Shown here: piece by piece, positions 1 to 7,809 of the stretch | How the letters are laid out: the number at the start of each line of letters is the position of its first letter | Position numbering within the stretch: the stretch's first letter is position 1 | Source of the DNA: Micromonospora sediminicola | GTDB taxonomy: Bacteria; Actinomycetota; Actinomycetes; Mycobacteriales; Micromonosporaceae | Direction: 5' to 3' | NCBI RefSeq assembly: GCF_900089585.1 | Contig: NZ_FLRH01000004.1 | Span: 365,001-429,000, forward strand | Length of the DNA stretch: 64,000 nucleotides | Translations under genes and position numbers: made by a program | The notes under the pieces: generated by a model | The model's input: only the letters and a program-made list of their open reading frames with translations | The model's database searches: none | Told to the model about the DNA's origin: nothing

Positions 1-1242
1 GTTCTGCGCGTCCGGCGCCCGCCAGAACCGCTCCGTGGCCTGGTCCAGCTGGCTGGCCGTCATGCCCGGACCGGTGTCGCGCACGGTCAGCGCCGTCCCG
101 CCGTCGGCCGGTCGGACGGTCACCGTCACCTCTCCCTCGGCGCCGCTGAACTTGACCGCGTTGTCGATCAGGGCGTCGAGTGCCTGGTCGATCGCGGTCG
201 GCACGGTCCGGGCGTACGCCGGCGCCTCGCCCGGGTCGAGGCGGAGGGTGACCGACCGGTGTCGAGCCAGTGGCAGCCAGGCCGTCACCCGGGACGCGGC
301 CGCCGCGGAGGCGTCCACGGTGACCCGCTGGTTCTCCTCCCGTTCGGCCCGGGCCAGGGTGAGCAGCGCGTCGAGGACGGTGGCCAGCCGGTCGGTCTCC
401 TCCAGCGCCAGTTGGTGCTCGGCCCGGCCGTCCGGGTCGGTGAGGCTGGGTCCCAGCTCCTCCACCCGCAGCCGCAACGCGGTCAGCGGGTTGCGCAGCT
501 GGTGGCTGGCGTGCGCGACGAAGGCCCGCTGGCGGTCCATCACGTCGGAGACCGCGTCGGCCATGTGGTTGAAGCTGGCCGCCAGCCGGCGCAGCTCCGG
601 CGGGCCGAGCCGGGGCCGGACCCGGGCGGTGCGGCGGCCCTCGGCGATCTCGTGGGTCACCGAGTCCAGCTCGGTGACCGGGCGCAGCACCCATCCGGCC
701 AGCCCGAACGCGGTGGAGACGCAGGCCAGCACCGCGAGCAGGCCGATGCCGGCGAGCAGCAGCCACCACGCGGTGACGGTGCGGCGCACCGGGTCCGCCG
801 GGGTGGTGGTGACCACGGCGCCGAGCACCTCGCCGCCGTCGTTGATCGGGACCGCCGTCACCAGCGGGCCGTCCACCCAGGGCCAGACCGACTCCGGGCC
901 GCTGAACTGCTGCCCGGACAGCGCCGTGTCGAGCGCCGGGCCGGTGCCCGCACCCAGCTCCCACCGGGGCGAGGCGGCGACGGTACGCCGGTCGCGGTCC
1001 ACCACCGCCGCGCCGATGCCGTAGAGGTCGTCGTAGGCGGCCAGCTCCCCACCGAGCGGGCCGGGCCCGCCGCCGCGCAGCGCCGGACCGGCCAGCGACG
1101 CGAAGCGGGTGGCGTCGGCGAGCCGGTCGGCGCGTACCCGGTCGGTCTCCCGGGAGGCCAGGGTGACCGCCAGCGGGGTCTCCAGCGCGAACAGCACCAG
1201 CACCATCAGCAGCAGGTAGCTGATCACCAGCCGGCGGCGCAC
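1..1242 (-). CDS. Two-component sensor histidine kinase, C-terminus cut by window edge
   Basis: Membrane sensor kinase that would autophosphorylate and pass phosphate to the response regulator encoded just upstream. My translation from the GTG at 1242 gives an N-terminal membrane segment (VISYLLLMVLVLF), an extracytoplasmic region of about 130 residues, a second membrane segment (WWLLLAGIGLLAVLACV), a HAMP-like linker, the phosphoacceptor motif ASHQLRNPL, the N-box DNAVKFS and the start of the G1 box (DTGPGM). About 414 residues are visible; the end of the ATPase domain lies outside the window. A GAGGAGG ribosome site overlaps the stop of the regulator gene, 10 bases before, so the two are co-transcribed. 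The signal sensed is unknown. Confidence 0.9.
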   Translation of the reverse strand, partial: MRRRLVISYLLLMVLVLFALETPLAVTLASRETDRVRADRLADATRFASLAGPALRGGGPGPLGGELAAYDDLYGIGAAVVDRDRRTVAASPRWELGAGTGPALDTALSGQQFSGPESVWPWVDGPLVTAVPINDGGEVLGAVVTTTPADPVRRTVTAWWLLLAGIGLLAVLACVSTAFGLAGWVLRPVTELDSVTHEIAEGRRTARVRPRLGPPELRRLAASFNHMADAVSDVMDRQRAFVAHASHQLRNPLTALRLRVEELGPSLTDPDGRAEHQLALEETDRLATVLDALLTLARAEREENQRVTVDASAAAASRVTAWLPLARHRSVTLRLDPGEAPAYARTVPTAIDQALDALIDNAVKFSGAEGEVTVTVRPADGGTALTVRDTGPGMTASQLDQATERFWRAPDAQN

Positions 1243-1252
1243 CGGGGCCTCC

Positions 1253-1909
1253 TCACGCGCCGCGGAGCCGGTAGCCGACCCCGCGCACGGTCTCCACCAG
1301 GGTCGGGTCGCCGAGCTTGCCGCGCAGCGACCCGACGTGCACCTCGACGGTGTGCCGGTCGGCCCAGGTGGTGCCCCAGACGTCGAGCAGGATGCGGTCG
1401 CGTGGCACGGCCACCCCGGGCTGCCGGGCCAGGGAGAGCAGGATGTCGAACTCCTTGCGGGTCAACGCCACCGCCCGGCCGGACACGGTGACCGTCCGGC
1501 CGCCCACGTCGATGCGGACCTCGCCCGCCTCGATCAGGTTACGCTCCGGGACGGTGTGCGCGGCCCGGCGCAGCACCGCCTCGATCCGGGCCTGCAACTC
1601 CACCATCGAGAACGGCTTGACCACGTAGTCGTCGGCGCCCAGCCGCAGGCCGAGCACCCGGTCGCGTTCCTCGCCCCGGGCGGTGACCGCGATGATGCCG
1701 AGCTGGCTGCTGCGCCGGCGCAGCTCCCGGCACAGGTCGGTGCCGTCGCCGTCGGGCAGCGTGAGGTCGAGCAGGACCAGGTCGCAGGGGGCGGCGGAGA
1801 GCGCGGCGGCGACGGTGGCGGCGTGTTCCACCTGGTAGCCGCGCCGGGTCAGCGCGGACGACAGGGCCGCGGCGACCCGACGGTCGTCCTCGACCAGGAG
1901 GATTCGCAC
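1253..1909 (-). CDS. OmpR/PhoB-family response regulator
   Basis: DNA-binding response regulator of 218 residues, the partner of the adjacent kinase. The receiver domain (about 1-115) has the acidic pair E7/D8/D9, the phosphorylatable Asp48 in LVLLDLTLPDGDG, Thr76 and Lys98 in YVVKPF. The C-terminal half (about 125-217) is a winged-helix domain ending VRGVGYRL, typical of the OmpR class. The GTG start is preceded by AGAGGGGG at good spacing. It is the first gene of a regulator-kinase operon. The target genes cannot be read from the sequence; the divergently transcribed DUF952 gene is only 85 bases away. Confidence 0.92.
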   Translation of the reverse strand: MRILLVEDDRRVAAALSSALTRRGYQVEHAATVAAALSAAPCDLVLLDLTLPDGDGTDLCRELRRRSSQLGIIAVTARGEERDRVLGLRLGADDYVVKPFSMVELQARIEAVLRRAAHTVPERNLIEAGEVRIDVGGRTVTVSGRAVALTRKEFDILLSLARQPGVAVPRDRILLDVWGTTWADRHTVEVHVGSLRGKLGDPTLVETVRGVGYRLRGA

Positions 1910-1982
1910 CCGTGCCCCCTCTCGTTCGACGCGTCGTCCCGCGAAATGGTGGCAGACGCGCCGCCGGGGCGCGAGGCCGCTC

Positions 1983-1994
1983 TAGGCTGCGGTC
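1983..1994 (+). promoter_or_regulatory. -10 box TAGGCT with six-base gap to a leaderless GTG
   Basis: TAGGCT at 1983-1988 is followed by only six bases before the GTG at 1995. Transcription would start on or next to the start codon, giving a leaderless mRNA. No Shine-Dalgarno sequence precedes this GTG. The same arrangement recurs at several other genes in the window. Confidence 0.55.
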
Positions 1995-2333
1995 GTGATC
2001 TACAAGATTCTCTCCGACGACGAGTGGCGGCAGGCGCGGGCGGCCGGGCGGTTCACCGGCACCGCGCTGGACCGGCAGGACGGCTACCTCCACCTGTCCG
2101 CGGCCGACCAGGTGGTGGAGACCGTACGCCGGCATTTCGCCGGGGTGACCGGCCTGACACTGCTCGCGGTGGACGAGAGCCGGCTCGGCGAAGGGCTGCG
2201 GTGGGAGGTGTCGCGCGGCGGCGCGGCGTTCCCGCACCTGTACGCGGCGCTGCCGGTGGACGCGGTGGTCGCGGCGCACCCGCTGCCGGCGGACCGGCCG
2301 GCCGCCGACGTGGTGGCCGAACTGCTCGACTAG
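1995..2333 (+). CDS. DUF952 family protein
   Basis: Small cytoplasmic protein of 112 residues matching the DUF952 pattern. It starts IYKILSDDEW and contains DGYLHLS, the characteristic short motif of the family, and a central hydrophobic strand (LTLLAVDESRL) followed by FPHLYAALP. Members of this family are about 100-115 residues long; the biochemical role is not established. The gene stands alone between the divergent regulator gene and the acetyltransferase gene, and its GTG start appears leaderless. Confidence 0.8.
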   Translation: MIYKILSDDEWRQARAAGRFTGTALDRQDGYLHLSAADQVVETVRRHFAGVTGLTLLAVDESRLGEGLRWEVSRGGAAFPHLYAALPVDAVVAAHPLPADRPAADVVAELLD

Positions 2334-2401
2334 GGGCTCGTTATGCTGCGTCGAACCCGCCCGACGGCGCGACGCAGCGCCCTGCCACGATGCGAGTTGA
2401 G

Positions 2402-2944
2402 ATGACTGACAGCAACGACCGGTCCGCCTCCGTCTTCGTCCACCCGACGGCCGACGTGGAGGACGGCGCCCGGGTCGGTGACGGCACCAAGGTCTGGCAC
2501 CTGGCGCACATCCGGTCGAGCGCCCAGGTCGGCGCCGGCTGCGTGATCGGCCGCAACGTCTACGTCGACGCGGGGGTCACCGTCGGCGACCGGGTGAAGA
2601 TCCAGAACAACGTCTCGGTCTACCAGGGCGTGACCATCGAGGACGAGGTCTTCGTCGGCCCGTGCGCGGTGTTCACCAACGACTTCCGGCCGCGCGCCCA
2701 GAATCCGGACTGGACGATCACGCCGACGCTGGTCCGCCGGGGCGCCTCGATCGGCGCCAACGCGACGCTGGTCTGCGGCATCGAGGTCGGTGAGTACGCG
2801 ATGATCGCGGCCGGCTCGGTGGTGACCAAGGACGTCAAGCCGTACCAGCTGGTGGCGGGCAACCCGGCCCGGCCGAAGGGCTGGGTCGACGAGAAGGGCG
2901 AGGTCGTCTCCCGCGACGTCGACAACCCGCCGCACCAGGGCTGA
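2402..2944 (+). CDS. Left-handed beta-helix N-acetyltransferase, WbpD/WlbB type
   Basis: Hexapeptide-repeat acyltransferase, 180 residues from the ATG at 2402; an in-frame ATG at 2390 would add four residues and neither start has a strong ribosome site. The protein opens with FVHPTADVEDGARVGDGTKVW and shows repeated GXGXXI-type turns, then GPCAVFTNDFRPRAQ, a stretch diagnostic of acetyltransferases that N-acetylate a 3-amino group on a UDP-amino-uronic acid or dTDP-amino sugar using acetyl-CoA. It ends with VAGNPARPKGW. A matching dehydrogenase, 3-dehydrogenase and aminotransferase lie at 4954-6237, 19974-20999 and 20996-22102. This suggests that it supplies the last step to a UDP-2,3-diacetamido-uronic acid. 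The exact substrate is inferred. Confidence 0.85.
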   Translation: MTDSNDRSASVFVHPTADVEDGARVGDGTKVWHLAHIRSSAQVGAGCVIGRNVYVDAGVTVGDRVKIQNNVSVYQGVTIEDEVFVGPCAVFTNDFRPRAQNPDWTITPTLVRRGASIGANATLVCGIEVGEYAMIAAGSVVTKDVKPYQLVAGNPARPKGWVDEKGEVVSRDVDNPPHQG

Positions 2945-2951
2945 ACGCGCA

Positions 2952-2985
2952 GCGGGGGCGACGGCCGATCGGTCGTCGCCCCCGC
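2952..2985. terminator. Bidirectional terminator hairpin
   Basis: Perfect 12-bp arms at 2952-2963 (GCGGGGGCGACG) and 2974-2985, with a 10-base loop, lie between the convergent acetyltransferase and phosphotransferase genes. There is no clear T-tract, as is usual in high-GC actinomycetes. Confidence 0.75.
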
Positions 2986-3000
2986 GCGTCGGCGCGTCGG

Positions 3001-4755
3001 TCAGCCGCAGAGCCGGCCGATCTCGTCCCGGAACCGGTCCATCGGGTTGGACCCGGCCGGGCCGAGCAGATACTCCTTCAGCTCCCGCCGCGCCTCGGCC
3101 ATCGGGTCGTCCCCGGTCCGGGTCACGGTGAGGATCTTCGGCAGCTCGCCGCAGTCCGCCGAGAGCAGGTACGCCGCCCGGGCGGTGGGGAACTGCCGGC
3201 GGAACTCGTCCTCCGGCAGGCCGGCCGGGTTGGCCACCACGTACGGCCGCTCACTCTGCACGAAGTCCGAGACCACACTCGACACGTCGCTGACCAGCAG
3301 GTCGGTGGCGTTGAAGCAGTCGAACAGCGCCGGCGTGCGACCGGTGACCACCAGGTGCGCGGTGCCGTCGAGCGAGGTGGGGTCGGTCTGACCGCCGGCG
3401 GCCCGGATCCGGGCGACGATCCGCTCGTGGACCGCCCGCGCCTTCGCCGAGCGGGTGCCGGTGAGCGGGTGCGGCTTGTAGAGCACCCGCAGGTTCCCGG
3501 CGGCCAGCAGCCCGGACACGATCCGCTCCCCCATCAGCACCAGTGAGGTGTGGTAGGGGTCGTCGTCCAGCCAGCCCTCCCAGGTGGGGGCGTAGAGCAC
3601 GGTGAAGAGGTGGTCGGCGGCGCCGGAGCCGAAGGTGTGCACGCCGGCCAGCTGCGGGCGGCCGACCTCCACGATGTCGCGGTCCAGCACGCCCACCGCG
3701 GCCCGGGCGTACCGTTCCCGGCCGGCCGGACCGGCCACCCACACCTCGTCGTACACCTTGCTGTACGGGTTGACGCTGGCCTGCTTGTCGCTGTCGCCGT
3801 GCCCGACGAAGACGTGCTTCACGCCCGGCTCGCGCAGCAGGTGGATGTTGGCCCCGACGTTGGCCGCGTAGAGGGCGACCCGCAGCGAGCCGAGGTCGAG
3901 GTTCATGAAGTCGACGCCGGCCGGCACGCAGATCACCGGCAGCCGGGTGTCGGCCAGCTCGCCGAACGCGTCCGCGGCCCGCAGCAGCACCACCGCCCGC
4001 CGTCCGGTCGCCTCCACCGGCGCGAGCCACATGTTGGCCTGGTAGACGTCCTTGGCCGGGCCGGCGAAGTAGAGGGCCACCTCGGGCCGCTCCCGGGCCA
4101 GCCAGTCGTGCACGGCGGGCAGCACCCCCGGGGCCCGGCCCCGGCCGCGCAGCGCGGTCAGCGCCAGCACCGCGGCGGTGACCAGGCCGGCGAGCAGCGT
4201 GACGGTGGCGGTGACCACGACCGGGGCGACCCGGTCGACGGCGGCGGCCACCACGGCGGCCGGCACCAGCAGCACGTTGAGCAGCGGCAGCCGCAGCCCG
4301 GCCAGCCAGCGCGCCCAGGCCGGCGGCACCGGCACCCGGCGCAGCGCGCCGAGGTCGATGTTGCGGGTGTAGGCCGGCGGGTCGACCCGCCCGTCGATCA
4401 CCTTGGTCACCGCCGACGTGGCCACCGCCACGGTCCAGAGCGCGGCCGGCAGCAGCAGCACCGCGACGTCGCCGGCCACCCCGGGACGGACCGCGGCGAC
4501 CACCAGCAGGACCACCGACAGGTCCCGGACCAGGCGGCGGAAGACCTCGCCGAGGCCGGCCTTGTCGAGCAGCTCGGCGGTCCCGGCGTACCGGGTGGCC
4601 AGGGCCGCCTCACCGGCCAGGGCGACCACGGCGGCCACCGCGTACGGGACCACCAGGCCGAGGACCCCGGAGAGGATCATGACCGCGTAGCCGAGGAGCG
4701 TCGCGCCGACCGCGGCGAGACCCTGCTGGCTGCGTACTCTGCTGAACAACGACAC
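3001..4755 (-). CDS. Membrane-anchored CDP-glycerol/ribitol phosphotransferase-like protein
   Basis: 584 residues in two parts. Residues 1-205 are rich in hydrophobic segments (about six possible membrane helices). Residues 215-580 match the CDP-glycerol glycerophosphotransferase (TagB/TagF/TarL) fold, with HGDSDK at 319-324, YAPTWEGW, YKPHPLTGT and SDVSSVVSDF. Such enzymes transfer polyol phosphate from a CDP-polyol to a growing teichoic acid chain at the inner membrane face. The N-terminal membrane part is not usual for Tag/Tar enzymes and is shared with the protein at 26365-28041, which has the same two-part plan. The GTG start has AGGGAG almost touching it, an unusually short spacing. A TAGGGT -10 box at 4807-4812 could give this gene its own promoter. 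Substrate (glycerol or ribitol) is not decidable. Confidence 0.82.
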   Translation of the reverse strand: MSLFSRVRSQQGLAAVGATLLGYAVMILSGVLGLVVPYAVAAVVALAGEAALATRYAGTAELLDKAGLGEVFRRLVRDLSVVLLVVAAVRPGVAGDVAVLLLPAALWTVAVATSAVTKVIDGRVDPPAYTRNIDLGALRRVPVPPAWARWLAGLRLPLLNVLLVPAAVVAAAVDRVAPVVVTATVTLLAGLVTAAVLALTALRGRGRAPGVLPAVHDWLARERPEVALYFAGPAKDVYQANMWLAPVEATGRRAVVLLRAADAFGELADTRLPVICVPAGVDFMNLDLGSLRVALYAANVGANIHLLREPGVKHVFVGHGDSDKQASVNPYSKVYDEVWVAGPAGRERYARAAVGVLDRDIVEVGRPQLAGVHTFGSGAADHLFTVLYAPTWEGWLDDDPYHTSLVLMGERIVSGLLAAGNLRVLYKPHPLTGTRSAKARAVHERIVARIRAAGGQTDPTSLDGTAHLVVTGRTPALFDCFNATDLLVSDVSSVVSDFVQSERPYVVANPAGLPEDEFRRQFPTARAAYLLSADCGELPKILTVTRTGDDPMAEARRELKEYLLGPAGSNPMDRFRDEIGRLCG

Positions 4756-4903
4756 GCTCCCTGTCTGCCCGCCGGTGTCGAAGGGGCCCGATACCGGACG
4801 GCTGCGACCCTAAACGGGCCAAGTGACACAAGTATTGCCGGGGTGTCCGGCAGGTGAACGACGGACGACGGCTTTCACCATCGGTGCGCGCCGGGCCACG
4901 ACA

Positions 4904-4944
4904 CGCAGCGGGCCCCGGCCGGTCACCGGCCGGGGCCCGCTGCG
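4904..4944. terminator. Strong GC hairpin terminator after the dehydrogenase gene
   Basis: Arms 4904-4923 and 4925-4944 are perfectly complementary over 20 bases; the real loop would be a few bases around GTCAC. It sits 10 bases after the dehydrogenase stop and ahead of the next gene on the same strand, so it separates the three-gene operon (9410 to 4954) from the phosphotransferase gene. Confidence 0.85.
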
Positions 4945-4953
4945 CGGACGGGA

Positions 4954-6237
4954 TCAGCCGCCGATGACCACCCGGCGGACGCCGGTCCAGCGCGCCGGGT
5001 CGGTGACCCGGCGGCCGTCGACCAGCACCGTCACGCCCGGCAGGTCGGCCGGGGCGAGGCTGCGGTACTCGGCGTGGTCGGCCTGGATCACCGCGGCGCC
5101 GACCGGCTCGCCGTCGTAGCCGGGCAGGCCGTGCGCGGCCAGTTCCTCGTTGGTGTACATCGGGTCGGAGACGTAGGGGGTCGCACCCCGCCGGCGCAGC
5201 GCCTCCACGGTCGGGAAGACGCCGGAGAACGCGGTCTCCTTGACGCCACCCCGGTAGGCGGCGCCGAGCACCAGCACGCCCACCCCGGTCAGGTCGCCGT
5301 ACGCGGCGGCGAGCAGGTCCACCGCGTAGTCCGGCATGGCGGCGTTGGCCTCGCGCGCCGAGCGGACCACGGTGGCGGCCGGGTCGTTCCACAGGTACAT
5401 CCGCGGGTAGATCGGGATGCAGTGCCCACCGACCGCGATGCCCGGCGAGTGGATGTGGCTGTACGGCTGGGTGTTGCAGGCCTCGATGACCTTGGTGACG
5501 TCCACGCCGACCGTGTCGGCGAAGCGGGCGAACTGGTTCGCCAGGCCGATGTTCACGTCCCGGTAGGTCGTCTCGGCGAGCTTGGCCAGCTCGGACGCCT
5601 CGGCCGAGCCCAGGTCCCACACCCCGTTGGGCCGGTCCAGGTCGGCGCGCTCGTCGAAGTCGAGCACCGCCTCGTAGAACCGCACGCCGTGCGCGGCGGA
5701 CGCCTCGTCGATGCCGCCGACCAGCTTCGGGTAGCGGCGCAGGTCGGCGAAGACCCGGCCGGTGAGCACCCGCTCCGGGCTGAACACCAGGTGGAAGTCG
5801 GTGCCCGCGGTGAGGCCGGAGCCCTCGGAGAGCATCGGCGCCCACCGGCTGCGGGTGGTGCCGACCGGCAGGGTGGTCTCGTAGCTGACCAGCGTGCCCG
5901 GCTTCAGGCCACGGGCGATGGCCCGGGTGGCGTCGTCCATCCAGCCGAAGTCCGGCACGCCCTCGGCGTCCACGAACAGCGGCACGACCACCACGACCGC
6001 CTCCGACTCGGCGACCGCGGCGGCGGTGTCGGTGGTGGCCGACAGCAGCCCGGCGGCCACCGCCTCCTTCAGCTTGACGTCCAGGTCGGCCTCGCCCGGG
6101 AAGGGCACGGCACCGTCGTTGACCAGCTGGACGACCCGCTCGGAGACGTCGGCACCGATCACCCGGTGCCCCTTCGAGGCGAACTGCACGGCGAGCGGCA
6201 GGCCGATCTTTCCGAGCGCGACGACGCAGATGTTCAT
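4954..6237 (-). CDS. UDP-N-acetyl-hexosamine 6-dehydrogenase (WbpA/WecC type)
   Basis: NAD-dependent nucleotide-sugar dehydrogenase of 427 residues that would oxidise C6 of a UDP-HexNAc to a uronic acid in two steps. The N-terminal Rossmann motif is ALGKIGLPLA. The central FSPERVLTG (152-160) and AKLAETTYRDVNI lead to the catalytic Cys273 in GGHCIPIYP. The C-terminal UDP-binding domain follows. The sequence resembles WbpA/WecC more than UDP-glucose dehydrogenase. No UDP-GlcNAc 2-epimerase is in the window, which favours UDP-GlcNAc (WbpA-like) over UDP-ManNAc as substrate. It is the last gene of an operon with two glycosyltransferases; its GGAGGAAA site overlaps the preceding stop. Confidence 0.9.
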   Translation of the reverse strand: MNICVVALGKIGLPLAVQFASKGHRVIGADVSERVVQLVNDGAVPFPGEADLDVKLKEAVAAGLLSATTDTAAAVAESEAVVVVVPLFVDAEGVPDFGWMDDATRAIARGLKPGTLVSYETTLPVGTTRSRWAPMLSEGSGLTAGTDFHLVFSPERVLTGRVFADLRRYPKLVGGIDEASAAHGVRFYEAVLDFDERADLDRPNGVWDLGSAEASELAKLAETTYRDVNIGLANQFARFADTVGVDVTKVIEACNTQPYSHIHSPGIAVGGHCIPIYPRMYLWNDPAATVVRSAREANAAMPDYAVDLLAAAYGDLTGVGVLVLGAAYRGGVKETAFSGVFPTVEALRRRGATPYVSDPMYTNEELAAHGLPGYDGEPVGAAVIQADHAEYRSLAPADLPGVTVLVDGRRVTDPARWTGVRRVVIGG

Positions 6238-6240
6238 GAA

Positions 6241-7809
6241 CTACTTTCCTCCAGAGGGCCAGATTCGGCGCAGGCGGGCAAGGAACCGACCGGGTGTCAC
6301 CGGCGTGATCGCGACGATCACCTGGCCCTTGTGGTTCGTGGTGGGCGTGACGAGGTGCAGCCGGACGCCGCGCCGGGCCAGCCGTCGGGGCGCGGCGACC
6401 GGGCGGTCGGTGCGCAGTGGCGCCGAGCCGGCCCCACCCAGGGTCGACACCTCGGCGCGCACGGTCCGCCGTTCCCCGTTCGCCGCGACGACCGCCAGCA
6501 GCCGGTCCACCGCGAAGTCCGTCCGTACGACGGTACCGGGAGCGTCCGGCGTCGCCGACGTCACACCCGTCAGGTCGCCCACGCTGACCCGCAGCGCCTC
6601 GGCGCTCAGCTCGGCCAGCTCGGCCCAGCGGCTGCGGGCGGTGACCACCAGCGCCCGGGCGCCGGCGGCGTCCCGACCCCAGGCCAGCCCGGTCGCGGTC
6701 AGCTTGGCCAGCAGGGTGGCGGCCCGGTCGGTGACGTCGTACCACTCGTCGGGGTAGCCGAACGCGGGGTCGCGGAACCCGACGTGGTGGGCGTACCAGC
6801 GGTCGTCGACGACGGTGACCTCGGGCATGGTCCGGTCCGCCTGCTGCTCGATCAGCTCGCGCAGCGCCGCCAGGTCGCCGTCGCGCGCCACGGCCAGCCG
6901 CAGCCGCTCCTCGGACGCCATCCGGGCGAGCACGCCCTCGGTCAGGTACGCCTCGGTCAGCTTGCGGACGCGGTCGTGGACGTGCTGCTGCACGTCCGGG
7001 GCGAGGGCGAGGAACTCCGTGCGGAGCAGCTTCGCCACCTCCCAGGTGAAGTGGCGCACCAGGACCGCGTCCCGGCGTGGGCCGGGCTCGATCAGCCCGG
7101 CCACGAAGCCGACCAGCTCCTCGGCGCAGCGCAGCCGCTCCTCGAACCGGCTGGCGTAGGTGATGTTCTGGGCGTTGTCCCGCTTGACCGCGTAGTAGAA
7201 CTCGTAGTCGGCCAGGACCGAGACCTTCGTCGCCCGGAAGCAGGCCTCCAGCGTGAACGGCTGGTCGCTGCCCATCGGCATGTCGGTGCGGTAGCGCAGG
7301 CCGTGGCGCTCGATCAGGTCCCGGCGGAACAGCTTGGTGTTCGACAGCGACCACGGCAGGGCGCTGTCGAACAGGTCGAGCCGCTCCTGGGTGCTGGCGT
7401 AGACGGCCTGGTGCACGTAGCGCTTGTTGGTGCCGACCATCCGGCCGAGCACCACGTCGGAGTTCCACCGGTCGGCGGCGGTGACCAGACGTTCCAGGGC
7501 CTCCGGGCCGAGGTGGTCGTCGGAGCCGATGAAGAAGACGTAACGGCCGCGGGCGTGGTCGAGGGCCAGGTTGCTCGGCGCCGCCGGGCCGCCGGAGTTG
7601 GCCTGGTGGAGCACCCGGACCGTCTCCGGGTGCCGCGCGGCGTAGCGGTCCAGCTCGGCGCCGCTGCCGTCGGTGGAGCCGTCGTCGACGGCCACCACCT
7701 CGAGCCGGTCCCGGCCGATGGTCTGCGCGAGCAGCGAGTCCAGGCAGGTGGTGAGGTAGGGCATGGTGTTGTAGACCGCCACCACCACGGTCACGTCCGG
7801 CGTGCTCAC
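6241..7809 (-). CDS. Family 2 glycosyltransferase with long C-terminal region
   Basis: 522 residues. The first 210 form a GT-A family 2 domain: VTVVVAVYNTMPYL, VVAVDDGSTDGS for nucleotide-sugar binding, NSGGPAAPSNLAL and the IGSDDHL metal-site region. Residues from about 240 onward form a helical region with ERLRLAVARDGDL and a beta-rich tail similar to that found on actinobacterial wall-polymer GT2 proteins; its role is unknown. The GTG start overlaps the stop of the upstream GT4 gene by four bases (GTGA), so translation is coupled. It probably adds one residue of the polymer on the cytoplasmic side. The donor sugar is unknown. Confidence 0.88.
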   Translation of the reverse strand: MSTPDVTVVVAVYNTMPYLTTCLDSLLAQTIGRDRLEVVAVDDGSTDGSGAELDRYAARHPETVRVLHQANSGGPAAPSNLALDHARGRYVFFIGSDDHLGPEALERLVTAADRWNSDVVLGRMVGTNKRYVHQAVYASTQERLDLFDSALPWSLSNTKLFRRDLIERHGLRYRTDMPMGSDQPFTLEACFRATKVSVLADYEFYYAVKRDNAQNITYASRFEERLRCAEELVGFVAGLIEPGPRRDAVLVRHFTWEVAKLLRTEFLALAPDVQQHVHDRVRKLTEAYLTEGVLARMASEERLRLAVARDGDLAALRELIEQQADRTMPEVTVVDDRWYAHHVGFRDPAFGYPDEWYDVTDRAATLLAKLTATGLAWGRDAAGARALVVTARSRWAELAELSAEALRVSVGDLTGVTSATPDAPGTVVRTDFAVDRLLAVVAANGERRTVRAEVSTLGGAGSAPLRTDRPVAAPRRLARRGVRLHLVTPTTNHKGQVIVAITPVTPGRFLARLRRIWPSGGK